Below, one piece after another: positions 22,439-33,369 of a DNA stretch of 64,000 bases (its first letter is position 1; each line of letters starts with the position of its first letter). The notes under the pieces were generated by a model that was not told the origin of the DNA, did not search any database, and was given only the letters and a program-made list of their open reading frames with translations. Both the position numbers and the translations under genes were made by a program. The DNA comes from Lutjanus erythropterus (taxonomy: Eukaryota > Chordata > Actinopteri > Lutjaniformes > Lutjanidae): NCBI GenBank assembly GCA_020091685.1, contig CM034613.1:15644932-15708931 (forward strand), in the 5' to 3' direction.

Positions 22439-24969
22439 GGCTGCAGAAATCGCCAACATTTAATGTTTCACCAAGACATACTACCGTCAGGAACCATTTT
22501 GAGAACTGTGTCTATGCATGAGATTGTTCACATGTGCTGAAGACAACCATTATGCACTGATACAAAGCTGCCAAACTGTCAGAAATACCAAAATACAACA
22601 TCAGAATGCAGCAGGTTGAATGAAGTTGGCTCAACTTATTAGCCTGCAGCTGTTTTTTCCCATCATTTTTAATTCTAAAATAGTGGCTTACAGTTCAGCT
22701 TTGTTGCAACATTTTGCTGGAATACATCTTAATAAAGCAGAGTGCAAAATCTGTGAGCAAAAGATAAAATATGCAGGCGATTCAATATGTGCCTTGATCA
22801 GTCATGCAAGCCCCCGTCCTCAAAAATCAGTGTTTTAAGTGTAAGTGCCAGTTAGGTCAGTGCCAAACAATATTTTCATCAGCAAATATTTTAAAGTTAG
22901 TAAACTACAGACAAGACTCAAGGACAGAGCAAGTTTAAACTCAAAACCCCTTTTGAACCCTCAAGAATTCACATCCAAAAGATAGTTTCGGCCAAAAAGT
23001 AACATAATACTACCACACATAATTATGTCCAAGTGCAGGCAAAAAACATGCAACAAACAGTCCCACATAAACCCAAAATTCAGCCCATATTTTCTGCTTC
23101 AAAAATTCTTGTTCCATGTCACTGCATGCAATAAAAACCTCAGATCAGTACTAAAAACAGATGGCCATATGCCATCAGGAGCCAGTTTTTCCTTATTCCG
23201 TATTGTCTCATGAAATATTACTGTTTAAACGTACTTATATAAAAGAATGACAAGGAAGGCATATTAAATAAGCAATTTTCTGACTTCACATAAGCACTTC
23301 TGTGATTTAAAAGAATTTCTAAGGAAGTGATAAATCCCATGCAAGTAATATTCTAAATGCACTAGACATTATTCTGTCCAACTCCACAGCACCTTCTGAC
23401 TCACCCTCTGACAACCTCTTGCCACCTCATATTCAAGTTCCTCATTGGGCCAAAAGGAAAATAGACAAGCTGTCCAGAGTCTGTGGTTGTCTTTATCTTG
23501 TCTGCTGCCAAACCATGTTTTAAAAACTGACATTCGCTTTACTGGGAAAGTTTCACACTGCACCTTCGCCTCACACACGCACACCGACATGATTTTCTTG
23601 TCTGCAAATAGCAAACCGAGAACCCTTTGGCTTCCCAGGGGAACCGTACCGAGCGGAGGACGCCATATGGAGGTGGGTGTACCATGTCTGGTGGGAGAGG
23701 ATGTGGTGGAACTACAGAGACGATCTAGGTGCAGAGCGGGTCACTATAAGCGTCACCCTCCAGAGGGACGGGGCATGATGGAAGCTGCGGCTCGCCGTCA
23801 CTCGCCCTCATGCTTGGGTCTTGTTCACACAGCTGTCATAGCTGCTTGGCTTGGATGACAGGTGGGGGAGATTGGAGACAGATATGAGAGAATTGTTTTT
23901 CGGTCTGCCAAGGTAAAGTGCGAACATCTGTTTGCAATAAAATATGGACAAAGAATCAATCTACAAATCACTAGAGAGTTTAAACAAGGTTTAATTTGTG
24001 CCTATTTTTGCTGAATTCATATGAATATCATCAGGATCTGTCACCAAATGTTCTGGAGTATTGTTTTGTTTTTTTAATTTTGCCATTTCCAGTGAACAAA
24101 ATAGTAATTCTGTAAGATCCCTGTCACACCAACATTTATGGCAGTTTTCCAACAAATTCAATCAAGTACAGCATTTTCGATCTTTAATACAAAACTGTGA
24201 CATTGACCAGCTGCAAAATCTCTGAGGGAGTGGTCGGTCAGAAACTCTTTAATTTTAACTCAGTTTTTCTCTCACTTTCTAGAGACGACTGCAACACCAA
24301 AGCACTGCGGGAGGGTTTGTTGTCAGTAGACGGTGTAACCATGTCCCCTTAGGTGCTGTGTGCACCAAAACAGTTTTTTTCCCCAGCTGAAAGCCCCAGC
24401 TGGGAGCTTGAGAGGGATTTGCAGGCACAGCGTTTTGTTTTAGCTGACATGCTTTGGTTAATGTAAAACAGAGAATCTGCACAAATAACGGTTAAGATGT
24501 GTTGCAAGTCCCTAATTCCACAGATGGTTATTGTTATCACAAAATACTGAAAGTAAGAATATCAGTACAAGATAGAGTATTTGCTCTCATCTTTGCTCTG
24601 GATGAAGGGAAGGCTGAACCATATAGAGACAGAGGATGGACCGACCGGTCTATGTGGGTCCATAAGGAGATTTTTTATAGGTGAGGAAACATCTCAGCAA
24701 GTACCACTGTTTGGTTCAAGAGATGAATATGAATGGAGCCCAATATTTTCTTCTAAGTAGGTCAGTGGAAAAATGGTGTAACATCCTTTAGTTATAAGTT
24801 GTAATATATATCTTCCTTTTGAGATTTTGAGCAAAGGCATCTAATGTTTGCTAATAGGAGGACATCATCAGCATGAAAAAGTCCAAAAGCAATGCAGGGA
24901 ACTTATAGCAGCAATGCTACCAGACATGACAGCTACTAAGCAAGTATTACAGAGGTCCCTCTGACATAA
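22439..24969. other. Unassigned noncoding DNA
   Basis: A 2.5-kb stretch without a recognised repeat family. The 137-codon plus-strand frame at 23445-23858 overlaps a minus-strand frame and shows no domain. The interval 23560-23860 is somewhat GC-richer (CGAGCGGAGGACGCC-like text) and may be unique functional DNA, but I see no specific motif. Confidence 0.45.
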
Positions 24970-25385
24970 ATTTTGCCATCATATAGTGTAGGCGTAACTC
25001 CGTGTGGACATCCCTGAACCCAGACTTTATTGTAACCGTGTCAACTTCTCCATGAAATTGACAACGCAACCTTTACAGATGCTGATCTACTACACATGTG
25101 TGCAACACATCCTCCGGGGTCTCCAGAAAGTAGTATAAACAGAGCTGAGACACCTCCGTTGTGTCTACAGGGGTAGTGTTTTAAGTCTACATTTAGTTGG
25201 ATGAACACAACAGATGCCTTAACTCAGAATTAAGGCAGAGCAACCACAGCATATCAGAGGGAAAATATTTCTCCATGAACGATCCAGTCTCACCAAAACT
25301 GAATAAAGTGAATAAAGTTACAGAGTTGTGTTTTTGCACAGTAAAAAAGTGAAGCCCAGACCCCAGAAACAGCATCTATCATTTT
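24970..25385 (+). repeat. Dispersed repeat R4, copy 1
   Basis: The segment 25230-25385 (AGAGGGAAAATATTTCTCCA, CCAGTCTCACCAAAACTGAA, GTGTTTTTGCACAGTAAAAA) matches 38095-38245 in the same order and orientation, with many substitutions. Upstream text such as ACATCCTCCGGGGTCTCC and CTCCGTTGTGTCTACAGGGG probably belongs to the same element but is not matched in the second copy. No coding frame, class unknown. Confidence 0.6.
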
Positions 25386-26390
25386 TCCAACCTCATTTAT
25401 GTCTCATTTGTCTGATAAACAGTAATTTGATCAAATTCATATGTGTTTGTCTCTTAAAAATAGAAACGATGTACATGTTTATTTGCATACATGCAGGAAG
25501 TGAGATGGTCACACAAGACCCATCTAATGGTGTTTAATCGCCATTGATTGGTTAAAAGGAGATGTTAATTATGGTTATGATGGCGATTATAATGTTCTCT
25601 TCTCAAGCAATAGGGAAATGAAGCACCAACATGTCTTGGTTTCTGCAGGCAGCTGTGGTTTAGTGTCTCAATTTGCTTTGTCATATTTTTACAGGAGGAC
25701 TCACAGCTAAGCAAGTGGGTGTTTGTGCTGTGCGGTGGAAGCATGACTAATGAAAACCTGTATGTCCCATGGCTGGGGGCTTGTGTGTCTGTACTCGAGG
25801 CTCCGCTGTCACATCAGATGGAAGAATATTCTGCTCACAGTATACAGGAGGTTTGCACAACATTGTTTATGATGAGTGTCTTGTTAGGACCTGTGTTTTC
25901 CAATGTGCTTCAGGCGCTGTGCTTTTCAAGAGTTTCATGACTTCTTGTCTTTCCCCCTGACCCGGACGGATCAGCAGCAACTCTGCGCTGTGGGACAAAT
26001 TAAGCACGAAGCTTAAAGTCCTTCTTAGGGTCACTCAGTCACAGACTGAAAGCATGTTTCATTTAAATGATAAAAAGTTTAAACATCAACATTTCACAGG
26101 CCTATTTCGACTTTTAAATTGATGTGGTATTGATAAAATGGCTTACAACCAGAGGCGGCTTTCTCAAAGAAATATGCCGAACCTACGGAAAAATGGAGCC
26201 ATGGTCCCAAATCAGAGTCATCACTATGTTTATGTTCAGCCCCAAACCTCTCCTTAAAAGCAATTTCCTTCCCCTCCTGGAGTTGGGGACAATCTTTTGA
26301 AATCCTGCAAGTAAGAGGAAAGGGAAATATTGAACTGACATCTACAGAATTTCAATGCGGTGGAGGAAATATATTATCATACAGTAGGTC
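25386..26390. other. Unassigned noncoding DNA
   Basis: Unique-looking sequence with short frames only. The interval 25500-25700 (GTTAATTATGGTTATGATGG) is mildly ATTA-rich. Confidence 0.45.
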
Positions 26391-26585
26391 CCTGCATGTT
26401 ACCACGTGTATATTTGGAGGAGGAGGAGGGGGAAGCTGCGTTATATAACAGACAGATTCTTTTTTTTTTTTGGCAGAAAGTTTGAAACAATGCAGGAATT
26501 GTGTGCGTGTGGGGGATATGTATGTTTGTGTGTGTGGACATTCTTGTGCATGCATGTGTGTGCGCGTGTGTGTTTGCGGGAGCAT
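26391..26585. repeat. GGA- and GT-rich low-complexity tract
   Basis: GGAGGAGGAGGAGGGGG-like text at about 26415, a T run at 26459-26471, and an imperfect (TG)n tract at about 26500-26575. Frames on either strand here are low-complexity artefacts. Confidence 0.7.
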
Positions 26586-27000
26586 GCTGAGCGAGGCCGA
26601 TAACTAGAATGTGCGGTCACCTTGCCTTATGATTAAAGGTTTGCGCTCTTTAGCTGCTTAAAAGGAGCCTGTTTGTCCTCAAAAGGGAGAAAGGAACGCA
26701 GCAAGAAAAAAGCGTGTTTTATCAGTCACAGCCAGAACTCAATATTTTGCTATTTTCCCTCAGATTAGGCTTATTCACAAGGTCCTATAGGTGAAATGCC
26801 TTCAAAGATAATAAAGAGATTAAGATCACATTCAGAAATCCCTACCAGGGAGAGAGAGGAAAGCTTTTGAAATAAACAAAGCAGTCCAACTTTCTACAAT
26901 TTCACACTTTTTTTTCCTCTCCTTGTCGCTGCTTTGGATTTGGCTTATGCTTAACTTCTTAAACGTCCACATTAAGATCTTCTGATGCATTCATAAAGAT
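26586..27000. promoter_or_regulatory. Candidate conserved noncoding element H
   Basis: Mixed, repeat-free text including TGCGGTCACCTTGCCTTATG, TTTAGCTGCTTAAAAGGAGC and TTTTATCAGTCACAGCCAG. Selected by texture only. Confidence 0.25.
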
Positions 27001-27370
27001 TCTCTCTTCTTCCCTAGGTCAGCTATGAAAGCAGGATGAAACCAAGAAACCAAAGCCCTCGCAGACTGAATGATAAACCCTTTAGACCCCAGGAGAATAG
27101 CAGAACGTTGCTGCGGTTCACTGAGAGTCCTCGCTTAAATTTGCATTTTCCCATTCAATCCAGACAAACAGCTCTATCTCAAAATTAGAAAGAAATTGAC
27201 CATCACAAGATGTTTTCATTTTCAAAAACAAATTTTCCCCTAAAATTTGATACCACATATCTGGCATTTGTAGCTTTTTAGACCAAGTGTGATTCAACAT
27301 TTTTCAAAATACAAAGACAAGACAACAAGTTGTAATTAAATGAATCTCAGTCTGCCTAAAAGGAGAGAAA
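27001..27370. other. Unassigned DNA with an acceptor-like site and an open frame
   Basis: A pyrimidine tract ending in TCTTCTTCCCTAG (AG at 27017-27018) precedes about 56 open codons, starting VSYESRMKPRNQSPRR and ending at a stop near 27188. The peptide is basic and resembles no family I know. It could be a chance frame; a terminal exon is possible but unsupported. Confidence 0.25.
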
Positions 27371-27373
27371 GCA

Positions 27374-28060
27374 CAACCCCAGTTCCAAAAAAAGTTGGGA
27401 TGCTGTCTAAAAAGTAAATAAAAACAGAATGCAATGATTTGCAAATACTTTTTGATCTGTATTTAATTGAATGCATTGCAAAGACAAGACATTTAATGCT
27501 CAAACTGATAAACTTCACTGATTTTTTACACTCAGTCTGAATTTGATGCCTGAAACACGTTTCAAAAAAACTTGGGACAGGGTTATGTTTACTACTGTCT
27601 TCCAACACCTGTTCTTTTAAAAACACCCAGTATGCATTTGGGAACTCAGTATTAACAATGAAATTCTTTTCATACAACTTTTGGTGCAGGGTCTCTGGTG
27701 TCGTATTTTGTGCTTCGTAACGCACCACACATTTTCAGTGGGAGACAGGTCTGGACTGCCGGCAGGTCAGTCTGGTACCCACACTACTACGAGGACACAC
27801 TGTTGTGACATGTGCAGAAAGTGTCTTGGCACTGTCTTGCTGAAATAAGCAGGGACGTCTCTGAAAAAGATGTCATCTGGATGGCAGCATGTGTTGCCCC
27901 AAAACTTGTATGTGCCTCTCAGCATCAGTGGGGCCTTCACAGATGTGACAGTTACCCATGATGCCACGGCACTATCACACCCCATTACAGATGCTGGTTT
28001 TTGAATTTTGTGCTAGTAACAATCTGGGTTGTCCTTTTTCCTGCCTACGGACACTTCATC
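27374..28060. mobile_element. Truncated DNA transposon with an AACCCCAGTTCC-type end
   Basis: The left terminus CAACCCCAGTTCCAAAAAAA, then GTTGGGATGCTGTC, AATGCAATGATTTGCAAATA, GGGAGACAGGTCTGGACTGC and GTCTTGCTGAAATAAGCAGG match, in order, a DNA transposon that is abundant in fish. Its complete copies, as I recall, are bounded by inverted CCCCA.TTCCAA ends. Here the right half is absent. Minus-strand frames (27767-27985 and 27336-27728) are remnants of its coding region or chance. I do not assign the superfamily. Confidence 0.75.
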
Positions 28061-28888
28061 CCACTTCTCCCCAGCGTCTGTCTCCTAAAGCTAAAGTCAA
28101 GTAGGTTCCACTGTTTACTGAAGGTGAATATGTGATTTGATTTCAAACAAAAACACTCACAATGGCCTTTACATGATGGTGTTGTAGTTAGAGTTTTTGG
28201 CAACTTATCTGTCTTATCTGGATCTCAATTTCCTGTGCTGGTTATCAATACCAAGTACTTTTTTTCCACGTGTTAAATACACTGGGAAAGATTTTAAAAG
28301 GACTTCCAGGCACTACAGTGAAATATAGAATTGGCACTTCTGGGAACTATGGGGGTCTAGAGGGTTAAAAATAAATAAATAAATAAAAACCTAACTTGGA
28401 AAACATTCCTCTTATGCAAAAAGGTTCCTGGCTCAACACGTTCTGGCAAAAAGGAAAAAAAAAAAAAAATGAATTCATTTGTACGAATCAAATGAAAGTT
28501 GAAATTACAAATAATGTCTCTGGAACAGGAGCTGAAATACTTGATTATTCCATTGGCCATCCAATGAAAGCTGTGCGTGGTCACACTCTCTTTCCAAGCT
28601 GTCATCCATTGTCTTGCTGTCAGAGAATTTGGAGGGACACCGGGCAGCCCCAGGTGTCAGTTTAGACTTGAAAATGACAATGTCACACTGCCAATGTCCC
28701 TTTTCCTGCTCACTCAATGATATCATAACTAGCAGGCAATCAGGATTTCTATAAATGGTTAGAGATGAATTTGCCTCGCATTTATTAATCAAATTCCAGA
28801 CTTCTGAAGCCATTTCACTGCCAAGCAGTGAAATCTCTGGGATATGGGATGCAGGCGCTCACAATTACAAAGGCTTTTCCCTGTCAAT
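28061..28888. other. Unassigned noncoding DNA
   Basis: An (AAAT)n run lies at about 28368-28387 and an A run at 28454-28470. A 102-codon minus-strand frame (28505-28813) has no recognised domain. Confidence 0.5.
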
Positions 28889-28995
28889 TTAAAGGGATAG
28901 TTTGGATTATTTGATGTATGGTTGTATACTAATTGAAAGTCAGTTTACTGCCTACAGTAGACGGAGGTTGGCACACCTTGTTTGGAGAAGCAGAG
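28889..28995 (+). mobile_element. TTAA element, isolated left end (copy 2)
   Basis: TTAA at 28889-28892 is followed by AGGGATAGTTTGGATTATTT, then GATGTATGGTTGTATACT and CTACAGTAGACGGAGG, the same left terminus as at 41697 and 47679. The match fades after TTGGAGAAGCAGAGATG at about 28995. Confidence 0.8.
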
Positions 28996-29636
28996 ATGAA
29001 AATATTACTTTCCATGAGGTGGTTCAGACAGACAGAACCTATAACGCCCCTGTTGCATTTAGCGTTGCCTGAAATATGATGCGTTTTGACTGTAGCAGAA
29101 GCTAAACCTTAAAAAACGAGTTTCTGTGACAAACTCACAAGTATTTGTGCCTTATTTCTCTCTTTGTGTAAAAAACATTGTGTCAGTTTGTCCCAGTACC
29201 ACTGCCGCTAAAAGTCAGCTGCTCAAGTGAGTGCCACACACGTTTCTTACTGAATATCATTCATTTCCAAGCCATATTACTTTAATTTTCATGCAGTGAA
29301 CAGCAAAAAGCTGAAGCATAATATTTATGGCCTTATGATGTGATATGCCTAATAATCATTAAATATCCTCTGCGTGGGAAGCACACATAATACAGTAAGA
29401 ACAGCTGATTTCAGGCTTAGTAAACCACTCCGGCTCACATAATTACTGATTCTCCTGGTAGATAGATAAACCTTTAATTTCCACATATAGCGCTTAAGGG
29501 GCATTAGGTGTCGGCTCCAAGTTCACTACGTCATCGTGGCATCCAGCGAGGTCACAGCAGGGACCCGCCACGGAGTGACAGAAAACTTCAACATCTGCAT
29601 CTGTATTTGCTGCTGTATCTGCAACTGTGCTCCCCC
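28996..29636. promoter_or_regulatory. Unique segment between two TTAA element ends; candidate conserved element I
   Basis: About 640 bases that do not match the interior of the other TTAA copies. The right half (about 29250-29600) is conserved-looking: CCTAATAATCATTAAATATC, CACATAATTACTGATTCTCC and CACTACGTCATCGTGGCATC, the last with a CRE-like CGTCA. It may be host DNA trapped between two separate insertions, or foreign sequence inside one element. Confidence 0.3.
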
Positions 29637-29896
29637 ATCAGAAAAGGCTGTTTGAAAGTAAAGCTGTGAAAATACTTTAAATATATTATGCACTTAAACT
29701 GCTATTGATTTTTTTTTTTTTTAGGTGTCTAAAATACCTTTTGTTGCTGACCCAGCTCATTGCTTAGCTTCCATACCGGTGCCCTTCTCTGCTCCTTCAA
29801 ACAGGCGGCACACCAACCAGCACTTATTGCAGGTAATACGCCGATGATAAACGCCTCATACAATCCCACTTCAAATAATCCAAACTATTCATTTAA
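29637..29896 (-). mobile_element. TTAA element, isolated right end (copy 2)
   Basis: AGAAAAGGCTGTTTGAAAGT, then GTGAAAATACTTTAAATATA, AGGTGTCTAAAATACCTTTT and CCCACTTCAAATAATCCAAA match the right portion of the family in reverse. TTAA lies at 29893-29896. Read on the minus strand, its terminus equals the left terminus at 28889. Confidence 0.8.
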
Positions 29897-30290
29897 TATT
29901 TCAGACACTTGTCGTCCACTGAGAGAATTGTTGTCTCCCGTTCCTGCTTCATTTAAATTTCCTCCTCCTCTCCTCCTTGTTCTTTTGTTCCCATTCACTC
30001 CATAAGGTCAAGTGAGAAAGGTGGAGTGGTGTTGTCAGTGAATGCAGCATGCCCTCCTGTAGGAGCAGAGTCGTTGAAATGACCCTTGCGCACAACCACT
30101 AATCAGGACTGTCACAGGGGAGGTCCGGCCCCCATCGACACATCGACAGCCATTGGTGCAGAGCCGCTGCCCTGCCATTAATAAAGAGTCACATTTACAT
30201 AAGTTGACAGGTACACAGTACTCATGCCCCGCCCACCCACAAGGACTCCACGTACACACAGATTCACCTGAGCTACAGTGACTAAAAGTG
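29897..30290. promoter_or_regulatory. Candidate conserved noncoding element J
   Basis: GC-balanced, repeat-free text: CGCACAACCACTAATCAGGA, CGACAGCCATTGGTGCAGAG and CTGCCATTAATAAAGAGTCA. AACCACTAA is RUNX-like and CCATTGG is CCAAT-box-like. The function is inferred from texture. Confidence 0.3.
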
Positions 30291-31309
30291 TGTGATTAGT
30301 CAGGTTTTTTAATGCATACGGAGCTCCTTTATTGTTTAAGAAACAATCCATCATTCATTTTCTTAGTTTATCACACTGGATTTGAAAGTTTGTGCTTGAT
30401 CTTCGTGGCGCTGAATGAGGATGTGACAGTCAATGTCATGCAGTGTTACACAGGATTAAAGCAAAAATTGCTTTTGATAAACCACAATTATTACAATATG
30501 TGAAGTGACAGAAAATTAGAAGGCAGATGCAACAATTAAAGTTGTCACTTAACTGCATCAATCAAATAATCTCTGGGCCAAAAGAACACACATTCATCAA
30601 AAGGCATGAGTGCATACATAATTAGAAAGCGGCAATAAAAATAAAATAACCAAATACACTAATGACTAACAGAAGTGAGTGAAAACTTTGTAGTTTTACT
30701 ACAGCTGTGTTTCTATCAAACACTTTCAGTAAAGTACCCTTGAAAACTGTACCTGCACCCTCCTGTAGCGGTCAATCAAATACAATCAATCAAATATATT
30801 GCCGCAGTGATAACTTTCCAGTGTTGTCAGTCCTGTGCCAGAGTGTTACAAACCCCTGCGCAGTGTTTTGGCATCCGAAAAGCCATGAAATTCACAAATC
30901 TGGGACTCAAACTGGACTTCATGGATTGTATTGTCTCATTGGTACCTGAAGCAGCACAAGCAACACAGCCCCTTGTGTTGTTTTGTTGATCCAAAATAGT
31001 CTAATCTACACTCTAATACGCAGGAAAGTTTCCATTTCCATTTATCATTTCTAAGTTTTATGTTATACAGTTCACCACAATGTTTTCCCCGTACTATACA
31101 CGCTATAAGACTTGTAATTCAAAATACATTATGATTTATATCTGCAGCTTTCCAGAACTTAGTTGTCGCTCAGTTGTGCTCTGCAAACATCTCTAGAAAT
31201 GTTTATACTGCTCAGGTCAAATCGGTCAATTATTATTTCCACAGGGCATGATGAACATGGCATCTTCATATAGATCTCCAATAGAAAATACAGCACAAAT
31301 ACACCAAAT
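30291..31309. other. Unassigned noncoding DNA
   Basis: AT-rich with short frames only. No repeat family was identified with confidence. Confidence 0.5.
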
Positions 31310-31690
31310 GCACAAAGTTCATGTTGGAATGAAGAATGTCTGCACCATGAGACGATCTAGGATAATAAAGTTTGACATGTATTCCTGTGACACACATAAT
31401 GAAACGTCCGATTTCAGTTTTATCACCTTGGAATAAAGAAAACATTTACGGGCAGCAGAATAAGAAAGTGCAACGCTCTTAGAGTTACTTCTGTATTCTG
31501 ATAATTTCAAGTATGATTGCACAGTATCCATCATATGTGGTAGAAGGTCAAGGGGTCTGTCACCTCTGCCAAAGTATCATCCGCATAGAGAAGTAATTTA
31601 TGTTCCACATTACCCACCTCAACACCTCTAATGCCAGCATTTGCCCCGATGCTTCAAGGCAATTTTTATGATCCAATCACAAGAGGTTAC
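31310..31690 (-). mobile_element. LINE-1-type reverse transcriptase fragment
   Basis: Read on the minus strand, 31570-31660 encodes GIRGVEVGNVEHKLLLYADD, the catalytic YADD block of an L1/Tx1-type reverse transcriptase with the family's usual I.GI..G..EHK lead-in. It is followed by TL and a DP motif, then in another phase by LKLSEYRSNSKSVALSYS (31440-31500), which fits the downstream sGY.iN..KS.AL block. A frame change separates the two blocks. Neither the endonuclease nor the 3' end is present. It is an old, 5'- and 3'-truncated insertion. Confidence 0.7.
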
Positions 31691-33065
31691 ACGATGTCAG
31701 ATCCTGCTGTCAGATCACGATTTAAGATCACAGAGCAAGATTCCCCACAGGTTTTGTGTGATTTATGTCACTGAAATGCTACGGTTTTGTTTGTGTACAT
31801 CTGGACACGTTATGTGAGAATGGCGTGGGCGTGAGGAGGACCAATTATTAAAGCATTTGCTCATGTTTTTAACTGTCAAAATTTGCAATGTGCATCCAAC
31901 TGTTATATATATATATTTTTTTTTTTTTTCATCTCATTAACAGTAATCTGTCTGACTGAGACAGATACCTCAAAGAGACATGTTAGTTTGTGCAATATTA
32001 GGCTCGGTCGTTCAACGCTCTTGACAGTTGTCTCTCGAAAGAAATTACACATTTTCAACAGAACAGGGGTGTCGCAGGACATATTTGTCACCATCACACT
32101 ATGGCTGATCAAAGCGTGTCTCACGGTGTGACTGAACAGCCATAGTAAAACCTGCAACCTCATTAAGAAAGGCTAGAAGAAGAATGTTGTCATTTCAATT
32201 AATCATCCACATTTGTGTTTTATTTCTCATCCATGAGTGAAACTACAGCATTCTTGTCAGAGCTGGCAGGGTAGAGGAAGAAGTACAACTGCTCTGTTGA
32301 ACGCTGTTTTTGTCATTCTCTTCACTGTCTGTTGCTAAGGTAAAAAATACATCACATCACATGAGAAGCAGCTCGAGTGTTGAACCAGTCTAAAGGTTTT
32401 AGTCCCAGCCGCAACAGCGTGCCAATTTAGAGACATAGCTGTATTTATAGAATAAATAACTTTACAAATGAACTCAAAGATTTTGAAAGCCAGAGATGAT
32501 ATGAAAAACTGTTGATAGGCTGCCACGAACTGTATGCTGAGCTTTAAAGGTTGGGGGGTTCCAGTAGAAGCATCTTGGTTGAGGGTGGAGAGCAGATGGC
32601 AGGAGGATTGTGGGAAAAAAAAAAAAAAAAAACACCAAATCCTGTGATATGTCTGCAACATCTCATTCACAAGAGGCATCAGCAAATATCCGCAAAAGCT
32701 GTATTCTGAGTGCACACAGGAACTGGTGACAAATTAGAACTCGGAGACGTGAAAACAGATTCCCCAGGGTCGATCGGTGCTGTCAGTGCTAAGACAGCAG
32801 CAGATCTCCAGGTCTTAATTTAAAGAGTTTATCTTAGACAACATTATCTGTTTACACTATTTACACCACACCACACTATTCATTATTTATGGATTTGCAC
32901 AGAAGTTGAGAACTGATGTGAGAAGTCTAATTAGGTAGGAAAGTTGACATAAAGTTTTAGTAATACATTACATTATAGCCCAGAATGTGCAGTGTTATTT
33001 TTTCCAATTTACAGTGTGATTTTGTGTACTAACAGTGCACCAGTACGGTATGTATCAAGGCAATA
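31691..33065. other. Unassigned noncoding DNA
   Basis: Contains T and A runs (31917-31930 and 32613-32631) and overlapping frames on both strands (31883-32163) that look like chance. The segment 32770-32950 is unique but not distinctive. Confidence 0.5.
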
Positions 33066-33369
33066 CTAAAGGATCATTCAGCTTTTTGGAAGTGGGGTTA
33101 TGCAAGATACTATCATAGTCAGTGTAATTCTAAATATTGTGTACACTTATGATGATGCTGATTGTTTTAAGTGGGTCTTTTTTTTTAGGTATCTAATATA
33201 TGTTTTGCTCCCGACCTTGTCCACAGCAGTACATTGCTCAGCTTCCAACACTAGTACTCCTGCTGTTTCTCCAAACTGGAGCATGTTGAATGCTAGCTAC
33301 TGTCCGCAATACACTGACTATGAATATCTCATACAACGCCACTTCATAAACTCCAGATCATCCCCTTAA
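33066..33369. mobile_element. TTAA element, internally deleted short copy (copy 3)
   Basis: The left flank is CTAA (33066-33069, one change from TTAA) and the right flank TTAA (33366-33369). The left terminus is AGGATCATTCAGCTTTTTGG with AAGTGGGGTTATGCAAG. The right terminus is CATACAACGCCACTTCATAA. The middle joins a short left end to GTGTACACTTATGATGATGC and AGCAGTACATTGCTCAGCTT, so roughly 390-440 bases of the full interior are missing. At 304 bp it is the smallest of the five. Confidence 0.75.

Noticed and set aside
23445-23858. 137-codon plus-strand frame in GC-richer DNA
   Set aside because: Overlaps a minus-strand frame. Composition explains its length, and no domain is seen.
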